A stretch of 20,658 nt of DNA from NCBI GenBank assembly GCA_963620035.1, contig CAVEXN010000037.1, forward strand, positions 1 through 20,658. Direction: 5' to 3'. The translations under genes were made by a program, and so were the position numbers. Positions 7,656 through 13,996 of the stretch are shown here, one piece after another. The notes beneath the pieces were generated by a model. That model saw nothing but the letters and a program-made list of their open reading frames with translations, was not told where the DNA came from and ran no database searches. Each line of letters starts with the position of its first letter. Position 1 is the stretch's first letter. The stretch is from F23-D06 sp963620035 (lineage in GTDB: Bacteria > Bacteroidota > Bacteroidia > Bacteroidales > WCHB1-69).

Positions 7656-8267
7656 CTATTTTATTTTGAAGTCAAACATAAGTCGTCCCTCCAGAAAACC
7701 CTGCAGCCGGTCGTTGATGTGGACGGGACCTACGCCGGCAGGTGTTCCCGTAAAGATGATGTCGCCGGTTTTCAAGGTCACGAAGCGCGAAACGTAAGCA
7801 ATAATCTTGTCGATAGAAAACAGCATATCGCCGCTGTTTCCCTCCTGCACTTTTTCGCCGTTCAGCAACAGATGAAACGAGATGCTGTTCAGATCAGCGA
7901 TTTCACGCTTTGCGAGAAACTTGCCCACGGCGGCAGAGCCGTCAAAGGCTTTGGCTATCTCCCAAGGTTCTCCATTGGCTATACAACGATGCTGCACGTC
8001 ACGGGCGGTGAAGTCAACGCCAAGCCCGATTTCATCATAATAGAGATGCGCATACTTTTCCTGTATGTACTTGCCCAGCCTGTTTATCTTTACAAGTATC
8101 TCTGCCTCATAATCCACCTGCGTTGAAAAGTCGGGCAGAAAAAAGGGGCGGTTGCAACGCGTGATGGCATTTTCCTGCTTCATAAAGAAGACAGGTTCTT
8201 CCGGCGTTGTATGTCGGAGTTCCGTTATGTGCTCGCTGTAATTACGTCCTACGCAAATGAATTTCAT
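7656..8267 (-). CDS. Fumarylacetoacetate hydrolase (FAA hydrolase) family enzyme
   Basis: The 203-residue protein consists of the FAH catalytic domain only. It starts MKFICVGRNYSEHITELRH, then has the metal-binding block STQVDYEAEILVKINR (the E-x-E acids that hold Mg2+ or Mn2+) and the GLGVDFTARDVQ segment with a further aspartate, followed by PWEIAKAFDGSAAVG and the FTGTPAGVGPV substrate loop near residues 170-180. Family members act on C-C bonds of small 2-oxo/dioic acids (acylpyruvases, oxaloacetate decarboxylase/tautomerase, OHED isomerases); the substrate here cannot be decided. Short 200-residue members of this form are often acylpyruvase- or oxaloacetate-tautomerase-like (inference). 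The start lies four bases after the stop of the upstream beta-barrel gene, so the two are probably co-transcribed. Confidence 0.9.
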   Translation of the reverse strand: MKFICVGRNYSEHITELRHTTPEEPVFFMKQENAITRCNRPFFLPDFSTQVDYEAEILVKINRLGKYIQEKYAHLYYDEIGLGVDFTARDVQHRCIANGEPWEIAKAFDGSAAVGKFLAKREIADLNSISFHLLLNGEKVQEGNSGDMLFSIDKIIAYVSRFVTLKTGDIIFTGTPAGVGPVHINDRLQGFLEGRLMFDFKIK

Positions 8268-8271
8268 TTTT

Positions 8272-9060
8272 TTACAAGAAATTGATGTTCAGTACGATCT
8301 CTACATAGCCTATTCTTGCTTTTTGGTCTAACTTGGAAAAGTTGTTCGGTGCCAATTGCTTGCCCTTAAAATAGTTGGTTAGGGTATGGGCATAGTTGAC
8401 AGTCAAGCCGGCACGGAAATCCTTGGTGATGGAATATTCGAATCCTACGCCGGCAAAGACCGTTTCTTTGCATATCGACACTTCATCAGAGGCTGTTTTC
8501 TGTTTGCCCCAAAGTTCGGCTTCTCCCGTTCTGTTGTTCGTGAATGAATAGGCGTCCTCGTCAAAGGCTTTCAGCAGAAAACTGTTGTAAAGCCCGACGT
8601 TTCCGGTGATGAAGAAGTTGTTGAGCGACTTTGTCTTCAAGGTAATGCCGAGCGGTATGGTAATGTAATTGGCGCTGTAGGTGCGTTGTGTAGGGGTTGC
8701 GTAAACTACAAGGCTGTCGAACGGAAGGAGGATGTTTTCTATGAAGGCGAGTTTGCCGCCGATCTGTTCAAAGAATACGCCCGTGGAGACATAGTAGTTT
8801 TTCTTCTGGGTCAAGTTCACGTTGATGTTCAGTCCGCCGCGCATGCCCATTATGACACCGTTCCGCTCCAAACCTTCGGTCTTGGGATTCATCCAGTCAA
8901 TCGTAGGTGCAAAAGAGAACCCGAAATTGACACGTTTGCCCTCGCCGTTGTCTTTGATGTTGGCAGGATGGTGCGGTTTCCTGTTGACAAGGTTAGGCTG
9001 TGCATTCAAGACGAAACTGAAGCAGCAAAGCAGGGACAATAACAAAAGATGATTTTTCAT
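8272..9060 (-). CDS. Outer-membrane beta-barrel protein (PorT/porin-like family)
   Basis: The 262-residue protein begins with a Sec signal peptide (MKNHLLLLSLLCCFSFVLNA, cleavage before QPN). The rest is an alternating-residue beta-strand pattern: VNFGFSFAPTIDW, GMRGGLNINVNLTQ, YYVSTGVFFEQIGGKL, YITIPLGITLKTKS, NFFITGNVGLYNSFLLK, ETVFAGVGFEYSITKDFRAG and a final strand IGYVEIVLNINFL ending in an aromatic/Leu residue as outer-membrane barrels do. It fits the broad Bacteroidetes 'PorT family / outer membrane beta-barrel' group with about eight strands. It is not adjacent to ubiE-type genes, so I do not call it the true T9SS porT. It sits 23 bases downstream of ruvB with an A-rich leader, so it is probably co-transcribed with it. 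Function unknown. Confidence 0.8.
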   Translation of the reverse strand: MKNHLLLLSLLCCFSFVLNAQPNLVNRKPHHPANIKDNGEGKRVNFGFSFAPTIDWMNPKTEGLERNGVIMGMRGGLNINVNLTQKKNYYVSTGVFFEQIGGKLAFIENILLPFDSLVVYATPTQRTYSANYITIPLGITLKTKSLNNFFITGNVGLYNSFLLKAFDEDAYSFTNNRTGEAELWGKQKTASDEVSICKETVFAGVGFEYSITKDFRAGLTVNYAHTLTNYFKGKQLAPNNFSKLDQKARIGYVEIVLNINFL

Positions 9061-9083
9061 AATGTATGTTTTTTGCGGTTAAT

Positions 9084-10109
9084 TCAGAACAGTTCGGGTT
9101 GCGAAGCGGAGAAACGGCTTTTCCCCAAATGCACGTATGCAAGGTCAGTGGCTTCACGTCCGCGAGGGGTGCGCATAAGGTAACCCTCCTGGATGAGAAA
9201 CGGTTCATACACCTCCTCGATGGTGCCCGGGTCTTCGCTGACAGCCGTAGCAATGGTGGACAATCCTACCGGTCCGCCCTTGAATTTGTCGATGATAGCA
9301 CTCAATATGCGGTTGTCCATCTCGTCAAGGCCGTGTTTGTCCACATTAAGCGCTGTCAAGGCTATCTGCGTAATCGGCAGTGTGATAGTGCCGTCGCCTT
9401 TGATTTGCGCAAAGTCGCGCACGCGGCGCAGCAGCAAGTTGGCGATTCGGGGTGTGCCGCGGCTTCTGCCGGCAATTTCCAGTGCCGCATCATCGTGGAT
9501 AGGAATATTGAGGATGGCAGCCGAACGTTTGATGATGTCGCGCAGTGTTTCGGCTTCGTAGTATTGCAGCCGCAAGTTGATGCCGAAACGGGAACGCAAC
9601 GGTGCGGTCAGCAAGCCGGAACGGGTGGTGGCTCCCACTAACGTGAACGGATTGATTGAGATTTGCACACTCCTCGCACTGGGACCGCTGTCAATCATAA
9701 TATCGATTTTATAATCCTCCATAGCCGAATAGAGGTACTCCTCCACTATGGGCGAAAGGCGGTGTATCTCATCGATGAAAAGCACGTCGTGCGTTTCGAG
9801 GTTCGTCAACAGTCCGGCCAGGTCGCCGGGCTTGTCAATGACGGGACCTGAGGTGCAGCGCACGTTCACGCCCAACTCGTTGCCGATGATGTGCGACAGG
9901 GTGGTCTTGCCCAAGCCTGGAGGCCCATGCAGCAGCACATGGTCTAACGCCTCCCCTCGAGCCTTGGCGGCATGCACAAAAACCATCAGGTTCTCAAGCA
10001 CTTGCTTCTGCCCATGAAAATCCTGAAAGGCAGATGGCCGTATAGCCCTTTCAAATTCCTTGTCGGCAGAAGAGAGGCGGCCGGCAGAGGGGTCCAGGTT
10101 CTCGTTCAT
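9084..10109 (-). CDS. ruvB: Holliday junction branch-migration DNA helicase RuvB
   Basis: RuvB is the AAA+ motor that, with RuvA, drives branch migration of Holliday junctions for resolution by RuvC. The 341-residue protein has the standard start (SSADKEFERAIRPSAFQDF). Walker A is GPPGLGKTT (residues 62-70), and Walker B is LFIDEIHRLSP. Sensor 1 lies in VGATTRSGLLT with the arginine finger in PLRSRFGI, followed by the C-terminal winged-helix domain with GLDEMD, GGPVGLSTIATAVSED and EPFLIQEGYLMRTPRGR. All catalytic positions look intact and length is normal. ruvA and ruvC are not in the window. It starts seven bases after the TPR-lipoprotein stop, inside the recA-led minus-strand run, which would give recombination genes a common transcript. 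Confidence 0.97.
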   Translation of the reverse strand: MNENLDPSAGRLSSADKEFERAIRPSAFQDFHGQKQVLENLMVFVHAAKARGEALDHVLLHGPPGLGKTTLSHIIGNELGVNVRCTSGPVIDKPGDLAGLLTNLETHDVLFIDEIHRLSPIVEEYLYSAMEDYKIDIMIDSGPSARSVQISINPFTLVGATTRSGLLTAPLRSRFGINLRLQYYEAETLRDIIKRSAAILNIPIHDDAALEIAGRSRGTPRIANLLLRRVRDFAQIKGDGTITLPITQIALTALNVDKHGLDEMDNRILSAIIDKFKGGPVGLSTIATAVSEDPGTIEEVYEPFLIQEGYLMRTPRGREATDLAYVHLGKSRFSASQPELF

Positions 10110-10116
10110 ATCTGAT

Positions 10117-11124
10117 TTAATTTCTTTGCAGTTTGTCGAGGCGGTTCAGCCCTTTTATGGCAGGTTCGAAGTTGGTTTTCAATGCCAAGGCTTTTTCATA
10201 ATCTTTGCGGGCCTTGTCGTATTGCTTCAAGTACTCGTAAGCCACGCCGCGGTTGCAGACGGAATAGACAAAGTCCGGATGCTCCTGAATGGCCCTGGTG
10301 AACAGTTTTTCGGCTTCCTCATAGCGGTTGAAAGGGTCATCGAGATACATATACCCCAGATTGTTCAGCGCGGGTATGTGCTTCTCGTCGATGCGCAAGA
10401 CCGTCTTGTACTCCTGTTCCGCTTCCTGGAACTGTCCGAGGTCTTGATACAATTTGCCAAGATTGTAATGTGCCTCCACATTGTCCGGATCCACATTGAG
10501 TGCATTCTGATAGTACGAGGCGGCTATCGGGTCCAGTTTCTTCTGATAATACCCCCCTAACTCCATATAGGCCTTCACCTCTTTAGGGTCTTGGTCGATA
10601 ACGAGTTGCAACATCCGCAGATAGCCTGTAGTATCTTGCTGTTCTTTGAGCATGAAGGACTTGATAAGATACGCTCTCGGGTTGTAGCGGTGCAGTTTTA
10701 CGGCTTCGTCCAATGTTTCAGAACATTGGGCGTACAGCCGCTGCAAGAAATAAAGTTCCGCAAGTTTAAGCCGCGCCTCGTTGCTCTTAGGGTCTTTCTC
10801 TATGGCCCTCTGCAACATCTCTTCCGTAAGGTCTGTCTCAAGTTTTGAGAAGTAGAGGTCAGAAAGCATTATATAGTATTTACTGCTGTCCGGGGCGAGT
10901 TGGATGGCGGTCTGCATATCGGCCACGCCCTTGTCGGCTTCATCGTGCCGGTAGTAATACGCTGCACGCTGGTAGTAGAGTTCGGACTTCTTCGGATGGC
11001 GGTCGATTTCTTTGCACAGTCCGGCCAGTTCTTCCGGCAGGTCGGCATACTGTTTGCGTGAATTACATCCGCATAGGCACGACAGACAACACAAGAGCAG
11101 CAATGCGGCAATAGGGTTCTTCAT
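10117..11124 (-). CDS. TPR-repeat lipoprotein between recA and ruvB
   Basis: The 335-residue protein starts MKNPIAALLLLCCLSCLCGC, a lipoprotein signal with Cys20 in the lipobox LCGC. The remainder is almost entirely tetratricopeptide repeats, about eight units. Examples with the canonical W/Y-x-LG-x-Y-x-A-x-x-x-Y-x-x-A spacing are YKTVLRIDEKHIPALNNLGY, VEAHYNLGKLYQDLGQFQEA and FVYSVCNRGVAYEYLKQYDK. It should therefore sit in the periplasm anchored to a membrane and act as a protein-binding scaffold; partners are unknown. It begins six bases after the recA stop and ends seven bases before ruvB, so it is almost surely in the same operon. A membrane-anchored scaffold between two DNA-repair genes has no obvious functional logic; co-regulation rather than a shared pathway is the cautious reading. 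Confidence 0.88.
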   Translation of the reverse strand: MKNPIAALLLLCCLSCLCGCNSRKQYADLPEELAGLCKEIDRHPKKSELYYQRAAYYYRHDEADKGVADMQTAIQLAPDSSKYYIMLSDLYFSKLETDLTEEMLQRAIEKDPKSNEARLKLAELYFLQRLYAQCSETLDEAVKLHRYNPRAYLIKSFMLKEQQDTTGYLRMLQLVIDQDPKEVKAYMELGGYYQKKLDPIAASYYQNALNVDPDNVEAHYNLGKLYQDLGQFQEAEQEYKTVLRIDEKHIPALNNLGYMYLDDPFNRYEEAEKLFTRAIQEHPDFVYSVCNRGVAYEYLKQYDKARKDYEKALALKTNFEPAIKGLNRLDKLQRN

Positions 11125-11129
11125 TGTGG

Positions 11130-12152
11130 CTATCGTTGGTTGTTTTTGATTGCTTCGCGGATTTTGGCTTCGAGTTCGTCGCAGAGTTCCGGGTTGTCGG
11201 CCAGCAGTTGCTTCACGCCTTCGCGTCCCTGTGCCAATTTGCTGTCGCCGTACGAGAACCAGGACCCGGCTTTCTTCACGATGCCGTATTCCACACCGAG
11301 GTCAACGATTTCTCCCCGTTTTGAAATGCCCTCACCGAACATGATGTCAAACTCGGCCTGACGGAATGGCGGCGCCACTTTGTTCTTCACCACCTTGACT
11401 TTCACGTGGTTGCCGATAGAAAGGTCGCCGTCTTTGATCTGTGACTGGCGGCGGATGTCAAGCCGCACAGAAGCGTAGAACTTGAGTGCATTGCCGCCGG
11501 TGGTGGTTTCGGGATTGCCGAACAGGACACCGATTTTTTCGCGGAGCTGGTTGATGAAAATGCAGCAACAGCCGGTCTTGTTGATGGTTGAGGTCAATTT
11601 GCGGAGCGCTTGTGACATCAAACGGGCCTGCAGTCCGACCTTGGAGTCGCCCATATCCCCCTCAATTTCGCTTTTCGGCGTGAGGGCCGCCACAGAGTCG
11701 ATGACAATGACATCGATAGCGCCCGACCGGATGAGGTTATCGGCGATTTCCAGAGCCTGTTCCCCGTTGTCCGGCTGCGAAATCAACAAGTCGGATGTGT
11801 TGACACCTAATTTCTCGGCATAGAAGCGGTCAAAGGCATGCTCGGCATCGATGAATGCTGCTATGCCACCCTGCCGCTGGGCCTCTGCGATGACATGGAT
11901 GGCCAACGTTGTCTTTCCGGATGACTCCGGACCATAGATTTCAACGATTCTGCCTTTCGGCAACCCCCCGACCCCTAATGCGGCGTCCAACCCGATAGAA
12001 CCGGTGGATATCACGTCCATATCTTCAACTTTCGTCTCTCCCATCCGCATAATGGAACCCTTTCCGAACTGTTTCTCCAATTTCTCCAGGGTTGAGTTGA
12101 GCACTTTTAACTTTTCGGCGCTGACATTGTTCTGTAATTCTTCTTTTTCCAT
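11130..12152 (-). CDS. recA: Recombinase A
   Basis: RecA forms ATP-dependent filaments on single-stranded DNA, drives strand exchange in homologous recombination and triggers self-cleavage of LexA-type repressors. The 340-residue protein has the full set of motifs: FGKGSIMRMG near the N-terminus, Walker A GPESSGKTT (residues 74-82), AAFIDAEHAFD with the catalytic glutamate region, IVIDSVAALTPKSEIEG (Walker B), the L1/L2 DNA-binding loops around MGDSKVGLQARLMSQALRK and FGNPETTTGGNALKFYAS, and the C-terminal acidic/basic tail AKIREAIKNNQR. Length is slightly short but normal for the phylum. It leads the minus-strand run and has its own promoter box at 12178-12185. I see no obvious LexA-type palindrome between the box and the start codon. 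Confidence 0.98.
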   Translation of the reverse strand: MEKEELQNNVSAEKLKVLNSTLEKLEKQFGKGSIMRMGETKVEDMDVISTGSIGLDAALGVGGLPKGRIVEIYGPESSGKTTLAIHVIAEAQRQGGIAAFIDAEHAFDRFYAEKLGVNTSDLLISQPDNGEQALEIADNLIRSGAIDVIVIDSVAALTPKSEIEGDMGDSKVGLQARLMSQALRKLTSTINKTGCCCIFINQLREKIGVLFGNPETTTGGNALKFYASVRLDIRRQSQIKDGDLSIGNHVKVKVVKNKVAPPFRQAEFDIMFGEGISKRGEIVDLGVEYGIVKKAGSWFSYGDSKLAQGREGVKQLLADNPELCDELEAKIREAIKNNQR

Positions 12153-12177
12153 AGTTGTTTTTTATTTTAAATGAGCG

Positions 12178-12185
12178 CAAAAATA
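12178..12185 (-). promoter_or_regulatory. Bacteroidetes -7 box upstream of recA
   Basis: On the minus strand the sequence is TATTTTTG, an exact match to TAnnTTTG, 25 bases upstream of the recA ATG. It predicts a short A/T-rich leader of roughly 20 bases. No clear TTTG at the -33 position was found, so strength is uncertain. It is the only convincing promoter I see ahead of the seven minus-strand genes. Confidence 0.55.
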
Positions 12186-12250
12186 CTATTTTTTCCTATA
12201 CACGGCATACTGTTCTGCACGGTCGCCATTTACTGCACGAAACAGATTGT

Positions 12251-12381
12251 AGAACTTAGATTTTAGATCTTAGAGGTGCTACGCTCATCGTCCATTCCTC
12301 AATCCCTCATGCAATAATTGTCATCATAGTTCTCTCAACCAAGCCCTATATTCTAAATTCTGAACTCTAACCCTAAGTTCT
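12251..12381. repeat. Imperfect inverted repeat of A/T-rich TTAGA-type sequence
   Basis: AGAACTTAG at 12251-12259 is the exact reverse complement of CTAAGTTCT at 12373-12381. Both arms are embedded in similar low-complexity sequence: the left arm continues ATTTTAGATCTTAGA, the right arm is preceded by TTCTAAATTCTGAACTCTAA. The arms are about 113 bases apart. The pattern looks like the remains of an intergenic repeat family or a mobile-element end, but no transposase is present. Confidence 0.45.
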
Positions 12382-12400
12382 GAAAAAAGAGGCGCTACGC
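12272..12400 (+). repeat. Direct repeat of AGAGGYGCTACGC flanking the inverted-repeat region
   Basis: AGAGGTGCTACGC (12272-12284) recurs as AGAGGCGCTACGC (12388-12400), twelve of thirteen bases identical, 116 bases apart in the same orientation. Each copy lies immediately right of one arm of the A/T-rich inverted repeat, so the two arms and the two direct repeats form a composite pattern. Confidence 0.5.
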
Positions 12401-12653
12401 ATATTGTTGTGTTTTCCTTTCCAGTCCCGCCCCATCCTCTCCCCTGGCAGCAGGACAAGGGTGTCAGCATTGCCGGGCAAGCACCTGGTTATCAACAAGT
12501 GCGACTTCGGCGTGTCCTTTTCAACCGAAAAAACGGCAGAATGCAGCCCCGAAATGCAAATTCCGGAGAAAAGGTTTCAGCCGTCAAGGCAAAACGCCCC
12601 TTCCGCAAGACTGTTTGCCCGTTCGTGCGGTAGCCGTGGATTTGCACAACTTG

Positions 12654-12667
12654 GTGTATCATTACAC
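12654..12667. promoter_or_regulatory. Operator-like palindrome upstream of serS
   Basis: GTGTA-TCAT-TACAC is a perfect inverted repeat with 5-base arms. It covers the place where the -33 element of the serS promoter should be (the -7 box begins 20 bases after it ends) and no TTTG is found there. This placement suits a repressor or activator site, but the palindrome is short and could be chance. Confidence 0.35.
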
Positions 12668-12686
12668 AACACTACTAACTATTTTG

Positions 12687-12694
12687 TATCTTTG
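12687..12694 (+). promoter_or_regulatory. Bacteroidetes -7 box for the serS gene cluster
   Basis: TATCTTTG matches TAnnTTTG exactly and lies 22 bases before the serS ATG. The predicted transcript starts near 12700, leaving about 15 bases of leader. Within that leader an ATG-AAG-TAA mini-frame (12708-12716) ends on the A of the serS start codon. Confidence 0.6.
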
Positions 12695-12715
12695 CGCCCC
12701 TAAAAACATGAAGTA

Positions 12716-13987
12716 ATGTTACAGATACAACTTTTACGCGAAAATCCTCAAGAAGTAATTGACAGATTGAAAATCAAGAATTTCGATGCCACAGAAACGG
12801 TAAACGAGATTTGCCGGTTGGATTCGGACTTTCGGGCTCTGAAGAAAAGCCTGGACGACAACCTTATGGAGCAGAACCAAGGAGCAAAGAAGATCGGTCA
12901 GCTCTTCAAAGAGGGCAAGAGAGAGGAGGCGGAAGCGATAAAGGCCTCGATGGCTGAGCTGAAAGAAACGGAAAAGAGTGCCCGCGTAAAATTGCAGGAC
13001 ATGGAAAGCCAACTGCAGGAGAAGATGGTGCTTCTTCCGAATCTTCCTGCCAAAGCCGTGGCTCCGGGCAAGGGTGCAGAAGACAACGAGATAGTCTATA
13101 CAGAAGGCGATGCCTCCAACCTTGGTCCCGAAGCCGTTCCGCATTGGGATTTGGTGAAGAAATACGACATCATCGACTTTGAGTTAGGCAACAAAATTAC
13201 GGGAGCCGGCTTTCCGGTATATAAAGGCAAGGGGGCCAGAATGCAGCGCGCCCTGATAGATTTCTTCCTCGACAGTGCTGTCAGTGCCGGTTTCACAGAG
13301 ATTCAGCCGCCTTATATGGTCAACGAGACCTCTGCCTACAGCACCGGGCAACTTCCAGACAAAGAGGGGCAGATGTACCATTGCGAAGTCGATAATTTCT
13401 ACCTCATTCCTACCGCCGAAGTGCCTGTCACCAACATCTTCCGCGATGTCATCCTGAAAGAGAGCGATTTCCCGATAAAGAATTGTGCCTATTCCGCCTG
13501 TTTCCGCCGTGAGGCCGGCTCATACGGCAAAGACGTTCGTGGCTTGAACCGTCTTCACCAGTTCGACAAGATTGAGATCGTGGTCATCGAACATCCGGAA
13601 AGGTCATACGAGACGCTGGAGAAGATGACCGACTATGCCAAGGGGTTGCTCACCAGACTCGGGTTGCCGTTCCGCGTGCTCCGTCTCTGTGGCGGCGACA
13701 TCAGTTTCACGTCAGCCTTGACCTATGATCTGGAGGTTTACTCCAAGGCGCAGCAGAAATGGCTGGAAGTGAGTTCCGTGTCTAATTTCGAGTCCTATCA
13801 GGCCAACCGTCTGAAATTGCGCTACAAGGATGCCACGGGCAAGACAAGGCTCGCCCATACGCTGAACGGCAGCGCACTTGCCCTTCCGCGCGTGCTTGCC
13901 GCTATCCTTGAAAACTACCAGACCCCCGAGGGTATCATAGTGCCTGAAGTGCTGCGGCCTTATACCCGTTTTGACATCATCAACTAA
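12716..13987 (+). CDS. serS: Serine--tRNA ligase
   Basis: SerS charges tRNA(Ser), and tRNA(Sec) where present, with serine using ATP. The 423-residue protein has the class II bacterial layout. An N-terminal antiparallel coiled-coil arm (about 30-105, rich in K/E/L/A) grips the tRNA variable arm. Motif 1 lies around AGFPVYKGKGARMQRALIDF, then the serine-binding TAEVPVTN, motif 2 FRREAGSYGKDVRGLNRLHQ (from residue 263) and motif 3 NGSALALPRVLAAILENYQ (from residue 384). Length is normal. The ATG at 12716 is preferred because the protein then begins MLQIQLLRENPQEVIDRL, the usual N-terminus. It leads the + strand cluster; the TPR gene follows after nine bases. Confidence 0.98.
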   Translation: MLQIQLLRENPQEVIDRLKIKNFDATETVNEICRLDSDFRALKKSLDDNLMEQNQGAKKIGQLFKEGKREEAEAIKASMAELKETEKSARVKLQDMESQLQEKMVLLPNLPAKAVAPGKGAEDNEIVYTEGDASNLGPEAVPHWDLVKKYDIIDFELGNKITGAGFPVYKGKGARMQRALIDFFLDSAVSAGFTEIQPPYMVNETSAYSTGQLPDKEGQMYHCEVDNFYLIPTAEVPVTNIFRDVILKESDFPIKNCAYSACFRREAGSYGKDVRGLNRLHQFDKIEIVVIEHPERSYETLEKMTDYAKGLLTRLGLPFRVLRLCGGDISFTSALTYDLEVYSKAQQKWLEVSSVSNFESYQANRLKLRYKDATGKTRLAHTLNGSALALPRVLAAILENYQTPEGIIVPEVLRPYTRFDIIN

Positions 13988-13996
13988 CCTGTCCGC

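Larger units (their letters stand above)
12186..12653. other. Non-coding divergent region between recA and serS
   Basis: No credible protein-coding gene or RNA gene is seen here. The left half (about 12241-12405) is A/T-rich and holds degenerate repeats annotated separately. The right half (about 12410-12650) is more GC-rich and contains short open frames in several phases without recognisable domains or starts. It may be a decayed gene or a lineage-specific intergenic repeat. Promoters for the two flanking genes lie just outside each end. Confidence 0.6.

Noticed and set aside
7371..8126. 251-residue + strand frame
   Set aside because: It lies antisense to the permease and FAA-hydrolase-family genes, which have full motif sets; no own signal or domain.
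9066..9641. 191-residue + strand frame antisense to ruvB
   Set aside because: Mirror of a strongly conserved ruvB coding region; composition explained by codon bias of the real gene.
12404..12703. 99-residue + strand frame upstream of serS
   Set aside because: No domain or start context, runs across the serS -7 box and palindrome, and low-complexity spacer sequence lies beside it.
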